In this document: piece by piece, positions 7,313 to 14,455 of the stretch | Position numbering within the stretch: the first letter of the stretch is position 1 | Layout: each line of letters starts with the position of its first letter | Program-made: the position numbers and the translations under genes | Source: CAZYTX01 sp964650485 | GTDB taxonomy: Bacteria > RBG-13-61-14 > DATKZS01 | DNA length: 25,754 nt | Assembly: GCA_964650485.1 (NCBI GenBank) | Contig: CAZYTX010000052.1 | Span: 1-25,754 of the forward strand | Direction of reading: 5' to 3' | Notes under the pieces: model-generated | Database searches by the model: none | What the model was told of the DNA's origin: nothing | Seen by the model: the letters and a program-made list of their open reading frames with translations, nothing else

Positions 7313-9455
7313 TGCTCTCCTCCCCTTCTTGTTTGGCCCGCTTCTCGCCTTGGATCACTATCTTTGAAAAGTCCGCCACCCTCTTGAAAAGCTCTGCAAC
7401 CATGGAGCAGAGGGCGTGGCGGTTGTTTTTAATGGCCTGGTCCTCGGTGTTCACCAGCACCTGGTCGAAGAAGCTGTCCACCGCCGGCTTGAGCCCTCCC
7501 ATTATCTCCAGTGCCCGGTCAAAGTCGCCCGCAGCCAGGAGCGGCTCAACCGTGGAGAGCACCCGGGTGTACTCGGCGTAGAGCACTGCCTCGCTCTCCT
7601 CCTGGAACATGTCGGGGTCAGCCTTGCCGGGCCGCTCCACTATGTTCATGACCCTGCGGAATGCTATCATCAAATCGTCGAAGTCAGGCCTCTGCTTCAT
7701 CCTGGTCATCGCCTCGATCTTGTACATGGTGTCCTTGAGGTCACCGCTCCACACCGCGGTGCAGGCGTCCACCACGTCATACTCGTAGCCCTGGTCAAGT
7801 AGCTGTGCCCTGAACCTTCCCAGCAGGAATTCAATCACCTGTCCGCAGAGCTCCCCCTCATTAGCTTCGGTCCTCTCCGAAATGAGCCTTGCAGCTTTCT
7901 CTGTTACCGGAGGCAGGCACAGACCATAGCCTTTTGCCATGATGATGTTTATGACACCCTGGACCTGCCTCCTGAGCGCGAAGGGGTCGCCCGAGCCGGT
8001 GGGGGCAAGGCCTGCGGCCCAGCAGGAGACCACCGAGTCCAGCTTGTCTGCCATGCTGAGCGCGTCTCCCGCAGTAGTGCATGGGAATACTCCTCCTGCT
8101 ATGTCCTCTGCTGAACGAGGCAAATAATGCTCGCGCACAGCCTCGGCAATGAGTTCCCTGTGTCCCCCCGCCTGGAAATCTTCAGCCCTCTTTATGTACT
8201 CCGCTCCCATGACCCCCTGCAGCTCGGGGAACTCGCCCACCATCTGGCTTACAAGGTCGGCCTTGCAGTACCTGGCTGCAAAGGCCGCATCCTCTTTTAC
8301 CTCGCTTTCTCCGGGAAATATGGCCTCGCAAATGGCCCGGCAGAGCTCTTCAACTCTTTCGGTCTTGTCTAGATAAGAGCCTAAAGTCTTGTAAAAGGTC
8401 ATGCCCGAGGTCTGCTCGCGCATGTTCTCGATCCCGGTCTTCAGGTCCTCGCTCCAGTAGAACTCTGCGTCGGCAAGGCGCGCGCCCAGCACCCTCTGGT
8501 TGCCCCTTGCAACCACCGACATGTCCCTGGCAGGGGTGTTGGCCACGGTGATGAAAAAGGGGAGCAGCTCATCTTGGGTGCCCGGCTTCCTCACCGCAAA
8601 GTACCTCTGGTGGGTGCGCATGGCTGATACAACTACCGGCACGGGCAGTTCAAGGTAGTTTTCATGGAAGCGGCCGTGGACCACCACCGGGAACTCGACC
8701 AGGTCTTTGACCTCGTCCAGCAGGGCCGGGTCAGGATACAGCTCTCCGCCCAGCTCGTGGGCCAGGTTATGGGCATCCTCCTCGATGATCCTGCGCCTCT
8801 TTTCCGGGTCCGGGATCACGTTGTTTTTTTCGAGCTTTTCAACGTAGTCTTTGCTGCTAATTATTGCAAGCTCGCCGGGATGAGTGAACCTGTGGCCCCG
8901 GCTTACGGAATCGGAGCGGATGCCCGAGAGCTCGAAATCGAGCGCCTTCCCGCTGAACACGGCCAGGAGCCAGTGGATGGGCCGTATGAACCTGATCGAG
9001 CCCTCGCCCCACCGCATGGACTTCTCGAACTCAAGGGATGTTACCAGCTCGACCAGTATGCCGGGCAGGACCTCTGTGGCAGCCTTTCCCTCTATCTTAT
9101 TTATGAACACCAGCCTCTCGCCCTTGGGGGTCTCCTCCCTGGCGAGGTCGTTGACATCCACCCCGCATGAGCGCGCAAACCCTAGCGCGGCCTTGGTGGG
9201 AGCCCCGTCCTCTTGAAAGGCCTGGGCAGTGAAAGGTCCCAGCTTGCGCTCCTCCCTGGGGTCCTGGCGCTCGGACACCTGGTCCACCACAAGCGCCAGC
9301 CTGCGGGGGGCGCCGAAGGTGTGGAGATCTCCGTGCGCTATTTTAGCCTTTTCAAGAAGTGCGGAAGCCTTTTTCTTCAACTGGCCCAGGGTCGGCCCCA
9401 CCATCCTGGCCGGGACCTCCTCGCAGCCTATCTCAAGCAGCAGCTCACTCGCCAT
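7305..9455 (-). CDS. glyS: Glycyl-tRNA synthetase beta subunit
   Basis: 716 residues, within the usual range for the bacterial beta subunit (about 690). The N-terminus LLLEIGCEEVPARM is the family hallmark, and the ADKLDSVVSCWAAGLAPTGS...DPFALRR block is the conserved HD-like/core region. The C-terminal third is the helical anticodon-binding (DALR-like) part. With the alpha subunit it forms the heterotetramer that attaches glycine to tRNA-Gly; the beta chain binds the tRNA. The start overlaps glyQ by 11 bases and the stop overlaps the ppdK start by 8, so the three genes form one tightly packed transcription unit. No missing blocks or frameshift seen. Confidence 0.97.
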   Translation of the reverse strand: MASELLLEIGCEEVPARMVGPTLGQLKKKASALLEKAKIAHGDLHTFGAPRRLALVVDQVSERQDPREERKLGPFTAQAFQEDGAPTKAALGFARSCGVDVNDLAREETPKGERLVFINKIEGKAATEVLPGILVELVTSLEFEKSMRWGEGSIRFIRPIHWLLAVFSGKALDFELSGIRSDSVSRGHRFTHPGELAIISSKDYVEKLEKNNVIPDPEKRRRIIEEDAHNLAHELGGELYPDPALLDEVKDLVEFPVVVHGRFHENYLELPVPVVVSAMRTHQRYFAVRKPGTQDELLPFFITVANTPARDMSVVARGNQRVLGARLADAEFYWSEDLKTGIENMREQTSGMTFYKTLGSYLDKTERVEELCRAICEAIFPGESEVKEDAAFAARYCKADLVSQMVGEFPELQGVMGAEYIKRAEDFQAGGHRELIAEAVREHYLPRSAEDIAGGVFPCTTAGDALSMADKLDSVVSCWAAGLAPTGSGDPFALRRQVQGVINIIMAKGYGLCLPPVTEKAARLISERTEANEGELCGQVIEFLLGRFRAQLLDQGYEYDVVDACTAVWSGDLKDTMYKIEAMTRMKQRPDFDDLMIAFRRVMNIVERPGKADPDMFQEESEAVLYAEYTRVLSTVEPLLAAGDFDRALEIMGGLKPAVDSFFDQVLVNTEDQAIKNNRHALCSMVAELFKRVADFSKIVIQGEKRAKQEGEESNG

Positions 9456-10395
9456 GAGCCGCCTCCTTCATATCGTTGTTTTTGTAAAATTTATCATAGG
9501 TTACGAGCAAACCTTCACGTTTTTTCTCGTCTCTTACAAGCGGGAACCCAAGGGAGTAGCGCTGTTTCAGCCAGGCAAGTGCGCACTTCCTGGCCAGGGT
9601 CCGCACCCTCAGTATCCTGTTCACTCTTTCGGTCACGCTTATGGCGCCTCGTGCGTCCATGAGGTTGAAAAGGTGCGAGCACTTTAGGCATGCGTCGTAA
9701 GCCGGGAGCACCAGGTTATTTTCGATCAGCCGGAGCCCCTCTGCCTCCCAGTCCTGGAAGTGTCTTTCGAGCATGTCCTTGTCCGCGGAGTCGAAGTTGT
9801 AGCTGCTCCACTCGTACTCTCCCCGAAGGTGCACCTCGCCGTATGTCACGCCGCTGTTGTACCAAAGGTCATAGACGTTGTCTATGTCCTGGAGGTACAT
9901 GGCTATTCTCTCCAGGCCGTAGGTGAGCTCCACTGATACGGGCGTGAGGTCAATGCCCCCGCACTGCTGGAAGTAGGTGAACTGTGTGATCTCCATGCCG
10001 TCCAGCCACACCTCCCAGCCCAGGCCCCACGCCCCCAGGGTGGGGCTCTCCCAGTCGTCCTCCACAAAGCGGATGTCGTGGTCCAGGGGCTCGATGCCGA
10101 GTGCCTTCAGGCTCTCGAGGTAGATGTCCTGGACATCGAGAGGGGAGGGCTTTAAGATCACCTGGAACTGGTGGTGCTGCTGCAGCCGGTTGGGGTTCTC
10201 GCCGTATCTCCCGTCGGTGGGCCTCCTCGAGGGCTCAACGTAACATACGTTCCACGGCTCCGGGCCGATTGAGCGCAGGAAGGTGGAGGGATTGAACGTG
10301 CCGGCTCCAACTTCCAGGTCATATGCTTGCGCGAGCAGGCATCCTCTGTCCGTAAAGAACTTGAAAAGCGTCAGTACAACATCCTGGAAATGCAT
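9445..10395 (-). CDS. glyQ: Glycyl-tRNA synthetase alpha subunit
   Basis: 316 residues. Carries the nearly invariant alpha-subunit stretches FQDVVLTLFKFFTDRGCL, VGAGTFNPSTFLRSIGPEPW, YVEPSRRPTDGRYGENPNR and LQQHHQFQVILKPSP. This is the class II catalytic chain that makes glycyl-adenylate and works with the beta subunit encoded directly downstream. The ATG at 10395 gives the canonical N-terminus (MHFQDV), with a modest AGG-type ribosome site about 7 bases upstream. First gene of the glyQ-glyS-ppdK unit. Its leader of roughly 60 bases contains a strong hairpin (10427-10449), downstream of a consensus promoter. Confidence 0.97.
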   Translation of the reverse strand: MHFQDVVLTLFKFFTDRGCLLAQAYDLEVGAGTFNPSTFLRSIGPEPWNVCYVEPSRRPTDGRYGENPNRLQQHHQFQVILKPSPLDVQDIYLESLKALGIEPLDHDIRFVEDDWESPTLGAWGLGWEVWLDGMEITQFTYFQQCGGIDLTPVSVELTYGLERIAMYLQDIDNVYDLWYNSGVTYGEVHLRGEYEWSSYNFDSADKDMLERHFQDWEAEGLRLIENNLVLPAYDACLKCSHLFNLMDARGAISVTERVNRILRVRTLARKCALAWLKQRYSLGFPLVRDEKKREGLLVTYDKFYKNNDMKEAAHGE

Positions 10396-10426
10396 AAAAC
10401 AACCTGTAATATCAAAAACTTAAACA

Positions 10427-10449
10427 TTTTTGCGCACCTGGCGCAAAAA
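10427..10449 (-). promoter_or_regulatory. Perfect 9-bp inverted repeat in the glyQ leader
   Basis: TTTTTGCGC at 10427-10435 and GCGCAAAAA at 10441-10449 flank the 5-base spacer ACCTG. The dyad lies inside the predicted glyQ 5' leader, 32-54 bases before the ATG. The 3' arm ends in A residues on either strand, so it is not an ordinary intrinsic terminator. It could be an RNA hairpin that tunes translation or stability, or an operator. The leader is too short for a T-box riboswitch. Confidence 0.55.
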
Positions 10450-10464
10450 ATTATCATTACATCA

Positions 10465-10492
10465 ATTATAGAATTTTTCAGGATTTTGTCAA
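10465..10492 (-). promoter_or_regulatory. glyQ: Consensus sigma-70 promoter of glyQ-glyS-ppdK
   Basis: On the minus strand TTGACA (10492-10487) and TATAAT (10470-10465) are both perfect consensus hexamers with a 16-base spacer, in an AT-rich tract. Predicted transcription start near 10458, about 60 bases before the glyQ ATG. It is back-to-back with the tRNA-Leu promoter. Confidence 0.75.
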
Positions 10493-10512
10493 TCAAAAAA
10501 ACTAAACAAGCT

Positions 10513-10540
10513 TTGAATGGTTGCCAGGATATGATATTAT
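10513..10540 (+). promoter_or_regulatory. Probable promoter of tRNA-Leu
   Basis: TTGAAT (10513-10518) and TATTAT (10535-10540) are 16 bases apart and would start transcription near 10547, about 20 bases before the mature tRNA 5' end. The two predicted divergent promoters (this and glyQ) do not overlap but sit within 80 bases. Confidence 0.5.
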
Positions 10541-10567
10541 TTTAGCTGCGGCTGTTAGTATCTGATT

Positions 10568-10655
10568 GCCCGGATGGCGGAACAGGTAGACGCAGGGGAC
10601 TTAAAATCCCCTGGGGCACCCCCCCGTCCCGGTTCGATTCCGGGTCCGGGCACCA
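10568..10655 (+). tRNA. tRNA-Leu (anticodon UAA)
   Basis: 88 bases including an encoded CCA. The acceptor stem GCCCGGA pairs perfectly with TCCGGGC, followed by discriminator A and CCA at 10653-10655. The anticodon stem GGGGA/TCCCC encloses the loop CTTAAAA, giving anticodon TAA at 10602-10604, which reads UUA and probably UUG leucine codons. The T arm is CCCGG-TTCGATT-CCGGG. The long variable arm (GGGG/CCCC stem) is the class II feature expected for leucine. Confidence 0.96.
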
Positions 10656-10733
10656 GTCAGTGCCGCTTTTCAGCACATGCCTTTTAACAAACGCCCGGAG
10701 GGGGCTAGATTTTACTTGTGATACAACAACATC

Positions 10734-10928
10734 CTGAAATCCGCTCCTTCCAGCGCATCCTACGAGATAATCCGGCATCAGGTCACCAGGCTGCCGGTGA
10801 TTTTTATCCCCCACTGGGCCAGGAACGAGTGTCTGCCGATCGCCGTGCGCGACGTGATAAAGTACCTGGTGGAGGACATAAAGACCGACTTCACCGGTTT
10901 ATATTCAAGGACCTTACCAGGCAGATAG
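10734..10928 (+). pseudogene. Remnant of an NAD(P)-binding SDR-type oxidoreductase (YbjT/epimerase-like)
   Basis: Reading from 10734 in one frame to the TAG at 10926 gives about 64 residues, including SASYEIIRHQV, TRLPVIFIPHWA and LPIAVRDVIKYLV. These match, from memory, the mid-to-C-terminal part of NAD(P)H-binding proteins of the YbjT/atypical SDR type (a pattern like SASFEIIR...LPVM..P.W....QPIAIRDV..YLV). There is no start codon or Rossmann N-terminus: the sequence upstream runs straight back to the tRNA. The tail after IKYLVEDI also departs from the family. I read it as a 5'-deleted, decaying gene fragment. Confidence 0.65.
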
Positions 10929-10986
10929 AGAAAACAAGCTGATTTTATTATTGCAATGGTTTTCGATGCAGGTGTTCAGCGGCGGG

Positions 10987-11015
10987 TTGACCGGCCAAGG
11001 CCCATGATTTAGCAT
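10987..11015 (+). promoter_or_regulatory. Possible promoter of the CYTH-asnS pair
   Basis: TTGACC (10987-10992), a 17-base spacer and TAGCAT (11010-11015) give a moderate sigma-70 match. Predicted transcription start is only a few bases before the ATG at 11024, and no clear Shine-Dalgarno is present, so a leaderless transcript is possible. Confidence 0.35.
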
Positions 11016-11023
11016 TTAAGCGT

Positions 11024-11614
11024 ATGGCAGAGAAAAACATAGAGGTGGAGGTCAAGGCGAGGGCGGAGGACCTCGCGTCAGTGGAGGAGAGAGCAAGGGA
11101 GCTAGCCGCCCCCGCCGGCTTTCTCGACTATCAGGATACGTATTTCACCTCCGCCGGGGTCGAGGGCTACACCCACAGGAGGTTCCGGCTGCGCGAGCAG
11201 GAGGGCGGGGCATGGGTCACTGTCAAGGAGAAGACGGGAGCGGAGGGGGCCGAGGCCAGCATCGAGCACGAGTTCGAGGTGAGCGACCCTGAAAGCTTCA
11301 TGAGGTTCGCGGAGCTGTTCGGGTTCAAGGTGCTTGTGAGGAAGAGGAAGAGGGGCAGGAGGTACGGGATCGAGCTGGAGCGCATGCCCGGGCACGTGGC
11401 TGTGATCGAGCTGGTGGAGGTCGAGGGCCTGGGCTTCTTCGTCGAGGTCGAGGTCATGGTCGAGGATGAGTCAATGGTCGAGGCGGCAACGGATGAGATA
11501 AGAAGGATCATGGAGCGGCTGGGTGTGCCGGAGTCCGCGATGGAGCCGGCCCCTTATACTTATATGTTATACAAGCTGGGGCGCCCGGGGGAGGATGCAG
11601 GATGGAACGGGTGA
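11024..11614 (+). CDS. CYTH-domain protein (CyaB / thiamine-triphosphatase-like)
   Basis: 196 residues. The N-terminus bears the CYTH signature ExExK (Glu7, Glu9, Lys11 in IEVEVKA). Alternating basic and acidic strands follow (RRFRLREQ, VTVKEKTG, VLVRKRKRGRRY, VAVIELVEVEGLGFFVEVE), as expected of the triphosphate tunnel fold that binds nucleotide or inorganic triphosphate with Mg2+. Length and the GLGFFVEVE segment fit class IV adenylate cyclase (CyaB)-like proteins. Members range from adenylate cyclase to tri- or thiamine-triphosphatase, and the sequence alone does not decide. The stop overlaps the start of asnS by 13 bases, so the two are probably cotranslated. Confidence 0.88.
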   Translation: MAEKNIEVEVKARAEDLASVEERARELAAPAGFLDYQDTYFTSAGVEGYTHRRFRLREQEGGAWVTVKEKTGAEGAEASIEHEFEVSDPESFMRFAELFGFKVLVRKRKRGRRYGIELERMPGHVAVIELVEVEGLGFFVEVEVMVEDESMVEAATDEIRRIMERLGVPESAMEPAPYTYMLYKLGRPGEDAGWNG

Positions 11615-12894
11615 GCATTGACCAGGTGGCCTCTCACTCGGGCGATGAGGTCGAGCTTCGCGGCTGGCTCTACAACAGGAGCTCGAAAGGCAAGCTCCAC
11701 TTCCTCCAGGTGCGCGACGGGTCGGGGATCATCCAGTGCGTTGTTTTCAAGGGGGACGTGAGCGACGAGGTCTTCGAGGCCGCCGCGGGCGTGACCCAGG
11801 AGAGCTCTCTCATCGTGCGGGGCGAGGTCAGGGAGGACCCGCGCTCGCCGCTGGGCTACGAGATCGGGGTGCGGGACCTCAAGGCGGTGCATCATGCGGA
11901 AGAGTATCCGATCTCCCCCAAGGAGCACGGCACAGCGTTCCTCATGGAGCACCGCCACCTGTGGCTGCGCTCGAAGAGGCAGCACGCCGTCCTCAGGGTG
12001 CGCCACGAGCTGGTGCGCCAGTGCCGGGGGTACCTGGACGAGCAGGGCTTCATCCTGGTGGACTCGCCGATTCTCACCCCCGCGGCCTGCGAGGGCACCA
12101 CCACACTTTTTGAGACCGACTACTTCGGGGAGCCCGCGTACCTCACCCAGTCTGGACAGCTCTACATCGAGGCCGCGGCCATGGCACACGGAAAGGTGTA
12201 CTGCTTCGGGCCGACCTTCCGGGCGGAGAAGTCCAAGACCAGGCGCCACCTGACCGAGTTCTGGATGGTCGAGCCCGAGGCCGCCTGGCTGGACCTGGAT
12301 GGCGACATGGACCTTGCCGAGGACTTCCTGGAGGCCGTGGTGCAGCGGACCCTGGAGAGGCGCAAGCCTGAGCTGGATGCGCTCGATCGCGACATCGAGA
12401 AGCTGGAGAAGGTGCGAAAGCCCTTTCCCAGGATCACCTACGAGGAGGCCCTGGAGATAGTGCGCGGGAGCGGCGGAGACATGGAGTGGGGCCAGGATTT
12501 CGGGGGAGACGAGGAGACAATGGTCTCGGATAAGTTCGAGCGTCCGGTCATGGTGCACCGCTACCCCCTCTCCACCAAGGCCTTTTACATGAAGGCCGAC
12601 CCGGAGCGGCCCGAGCTTTCTCTTTGCGTGGACGTGCTCGCGCCAGAGGGATACGGAGAGGTCATAGGGGGCGGCCAGAGGGAGGACGACCTCGATGCCC
12701 TGGAGAAGAAGATAGAAGAGCACGAGCTGCCCCGGGAGGCCTTCACCTGGTACCTGGACCTGCGCCGCTACGGGTCCGTGCCCCATGCCGGGTTCGGGCT
12801 CGGAATCGAGCGCACCCTGGCGTGGATATGCGGGCTCACACACGTGCGCGAGACGTGCCCCTTCCCCAGGCTGCTGGGAAAGATGTGGCCGTAG
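11602..12894 (+). CDS. asnS: Asparaginyl-tRNA synthetase
   Basis: 430 residues, class IIb. An N-terminal OB-fold anticodon-binding domain occupies about residues 1-110 (VELRGWLYNRSSKGKLHFLQ). The catalytic domain shows ACEGTTTLFETDYFGEPAYL and QSGQLYIEA. Motif 2 is near 200-228 (FRAEKSKTRRHLTEF) and motif 3 near 397-408 (GFGLGIERTLAW), followed by RETCPFPR. The AEKS/TRRHLTEFWM form and the PFPR ending favour AsnRS over AspRS. A good purine-rich site (GGGGGAGG) precedes the ATG, and the start lies inside the CYTH gene. The presence of AsnRS means at least some Asn-tRNA-Asn is made directly. Confidence 0.95.
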   Translation: MERVSIDQVASHSGDEVELRGWLYNRSSKGKLHFLQVRDGSGIIQCVVFKGDVSDEVFEAAAGVTQESSLIVRGEVREDPRSPLGYEIGVRDLKAVHHAEEYPISPKEHGTAFLMEHRHLWLRSKRQHAVLRVRHELVRQCRGYLDEQGFILVDSPILTPAACEGTTTLFETDYFGEPAYLTQSGQLYIEAAAMAHGKVYCFGPTFRAEKSKTRRHLTEFWMVEPEAAWLDLDGDMDLAEDFLEAVVQRTLERRKPELDALDRDIEKLEKVRKPFPRITYEEALEIVRGSGGDMEWGQDFGGDEETMVSDKFERPVMVHRYPLSTKAFYMKADPERPELSLCVDVLAPEGYGEVIGGGQREDDLDALEKKIEEHELPREAFTWYLDLRRYGSVPHAGFGLGIERTLAWICGLTHVRETCPFPRLLGKMWP

Positions 12895-12900
12895 AGAAAT

Positions 12901-12928
12901 TTTGTATTTTCATACGTAAGTTTATAAT
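12901..12928 (+). promoter_or_regulatory. Promoter-like sequence before the MNT remnant
   Basis: A perfect TATAAT (12923-12928) lies 16 bases after a weak -35 box TTTGTA (12901-12906), in a short AT-rich patch just after asnS. The predicted start site falls almost on the ATG at 12937. Confidence 0.35.
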
Positions 12929-12936
12929 AGATATTC

Positions 12937-13059
12937 ATGGACGAAAAGGATCAAAAGCTGGCTCAAGAGTATAAAGATATCCTCGGACAAATGCTGGGCC
13001 ACCGTCTCAAGCAGGTCATACTTTTCGGTTCCCGGGCCCGCGGAGTGGTAACAGCGTAG
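12937..13059 (+). pseudogene. Truncated MNT-type nucleotidyltransferase (antitoxin-like) remnant
   Basis: A 40-codon frame from ATG 12937 to TAG 13057-13059 encodes a helical N-terminus followed by QVILFGSRARG. This is the GS-x-(A)RG nucleotide-binding signature of minimal nucleotidyltransferases, the MNT partner of HEPN-MNT modules. In intact proteins the next residues form a D-x-D/SDIDL metal-binding motif, but here the frame ends five residues later. No HEPN partner is present: the next gene is an unrelated minus-strand gene. I interpret it as a 3'-deleted remnant. A short frame elsewhere in 13060-13140 could be more debris, but I cannot assign it. Confidence 0.6.
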
Positions 13060-13138
13060 TCAGCAAGTATGGAGAAATTTTCAAAATCCTGTGGCTTTTT
13101 AATATCCGCCGGAGTCATGTCAAAGAGAGCCTTTTCCC

Positions 13139-14278
13139 TCACCTCTTGAACTGGGCGTACCAGGAGAAGGTCTTTAGCAGGCGCCACACCGCGGCGGCCT
13201 TGGGCGAGTACTTGGGCTTCTCCGGCTTCGCGCCCCTTACCTGTTCGATCCAGGCCTCGGGGTCATCAGAGTCCACTATCCCCTGGAAGTCGTAGATACC
13301 GAAGTGTATTATGCCCGCGGCCTTGCAGGCGGCAGCGTCCTTTCCCAGCTCCGCGGGGTCCTCCCAAACCGCGCCGTGGCCCTCGCCGGGTATGGTCTGT
13401 CCCAGGCTGATGGCCGCGCGCTCGCCCCACTCCTTTGCGATCACCTTGCAGATGATGTAAGAGAGGTATCTGGTGTCGTGCACGTCCCACTTCATGTGCA
13501 AAGACTTGAACACGTCCTTCAGGAAAGCCGTGTTCTGCGAGCCGAAGTTCATGAAGCTCACGTAGTCCCAGTCAATGATGAGCGACGGCCCCCCGGCCAC
13601 GTCCTGGAACACCGGCCTCCCGGTCTTGAGGTCCACCGCGGCATAGTCCATGGCAGTGGATATGGCCACGGTGTTATGACTGTGCAGCTTGTCCAGCACC
13701 GCCCGGAACTTGGGTATGCTTGCCTCGAATTCCTCCTTGCCAAGCAGCTCGTAGATCATGCCCAGGCTGAAGCCCTCCTCCTCTTCCTGCTCCTCGGGGC
13801 CTTGCTCCGTGCCCTCCTGGCAGTTGGGCGGCTCGATGTCCACGATCAGGGCCTCGATCCGGTGGCCGTACTCCTCGGCCCAGGCGTATATCTTGTCCAG
13901 GTGGGCTAGATACTCATCAGCATAGCGCTCGTTCAGGTACAGGCAGTGCTCCCTGGGCAGTAGCGGCCAGAAAACTATTTTAATCCCCGCCTCTTCGTAC
14001 GCGGTGTAGAGCCTGTCGAGGTCACGGTCGAGGCTGGTGGCCCGGATGCACGGGGCCACCATGAGGTTGTACTCCTTTGCAAGCTCCATGGCCTTTGGGT
14101 CCAAAAGCTCGTCAACGCTCATGTACTCCGCGGTGACGAGCATCTGCGGCTGGTGCGGGTCCACGCCCAGGGAGAGGAAGTCAACCTCGTAGTCGGCAAC
14201 CAGCGGCCGCGCGAGCAAAATACCGAAAAGGATAAAAACCGCGGCGAGCACTCCAACGGTCCATTTAAAAACGCCCAT
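13139..14278 (-). CDS. Membrane-anchored probable TIM-barrel protein of unknown function
   Basis: 379 residues from the ATG at 14278. I chose it over an in-frame ATG 26 codons upstream because GAGGAGGT lies about 8 bases before it and it starts directly with a signal anchor (residues 4-24). The body has eight regularly spaced hydrophobic strands that I read as a (beta/alpha)8 barrel: QMLVTAE, NLMVAPC, KIVFWPLL, EALIVDIEP, TVAISTAMD, YVSFMNFG, AAISLGQT and IIHFGIYDFQG. Acidic residues at strand ends (Asp147/Glu149 in VDIEP, Asp330 in IYDFQG) recall glycoside-hydrolase barrels such as GH18-like folds, but I do not recognise a named family. A Glu/Gln-rich insert follows strand 4. Probably periplasmic or outer face. 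Divergent from the TMTC-like gene, which may hint at polysaccharide or surface-glycan work. Confidence 0.8.
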   Translation of the reverse strand: MGVFKWTVGVLAAVFILFGILLARPLVADYEVDFLSLGVDPHQPQMLVTAEYMSVDELLDPKAMELAKEYNLMVAPCIRATSLDRDLDRLYTAYEEAGIKIVFWPLLPREHCLYLNERYADEYLAHLDKIYAWAEEYGHRIEALIVDIEPPNCQEGTEQGPEEQEEEEGFSLGMIYELLGKEEFEASIPKFRAVLDKLHSHNTVAISTAMDYAAVDLKTGRPVFQDVAGGPSLIIDWDYVSFMNFGSQNTAFLKDVFKSLHMKWDVHDTRYLSYIICKVIAKEWGERAAISLGQTIPGEGHGAVWEDPAELGKDAAACKAAGIIHFGIYDFQGIVDSDDPEAWIEQVRGAKPEKPKYSPKAAAVWRLLKTFSWYAQFKR

Positions 14279-14414
14279 TCTCTTACCTCCTCTTTGAAAA
14301 AAGGCTTGCGTTCGGCCTGGGAAGACCGCCCAGGCGTCCGGAAAGAATACTATCACAGGGAACGCCGGGAAGACAAGGAAGCCGCGCTCGTTCGAGAAGC
14401 CGGTTCCGCTCTTG

Positions 14415-14443
14415 TTGATACTGCGCCCGCCCTTATATAGAAT
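14415..14443 (+). promoter_or_regulatory. Probable promoter of the TMTC-like gene
   Basis: TTGATA (14415-14420), a 17-base spacer and TAGAAT (14438-14443) each match 5 of 6 consensus bases. The predicted transcript starts near 14450, immediately before the ATG at 14456, which would leave almost no leader and lose part of the AAAGG at 14446-14450. Confidence 0.45.
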
Positions 14444-14455
14444 GCAAAGGCGAAG

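Noticed and set aside
10396..10458. T-box riboswitch controlling glyQ
   Set aside because: The predicted leader is only about 60 bases, and I see no T-box sequence, specifier loop or terminator/antiterminator pair.
10568..10928. Integrated element or attachment site at tRNA-Leu
   Set aside because: I found no second copy of the tRNA 3' end and no integrase; only a decayed gene fragment lies next to it.
11560..12843. Long minus-strand open frame (427 codons) opposite asnS
   Set aside because: The plus strand here encodes a complete AsnRS with all motifs; the antisense frame is rich in His, Leu, Gly and Pro, has no family resemblance, and is a product of high third-position GC.
12963..13187. 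Minus-strand open frame overlapping the MNT remnant and the end of the TIM-barrel gene
   Set aside because: It runs out of frame through the 3' end of a well-supported gene and through the nucleotidyltransferase remnant; no recognizable domain.
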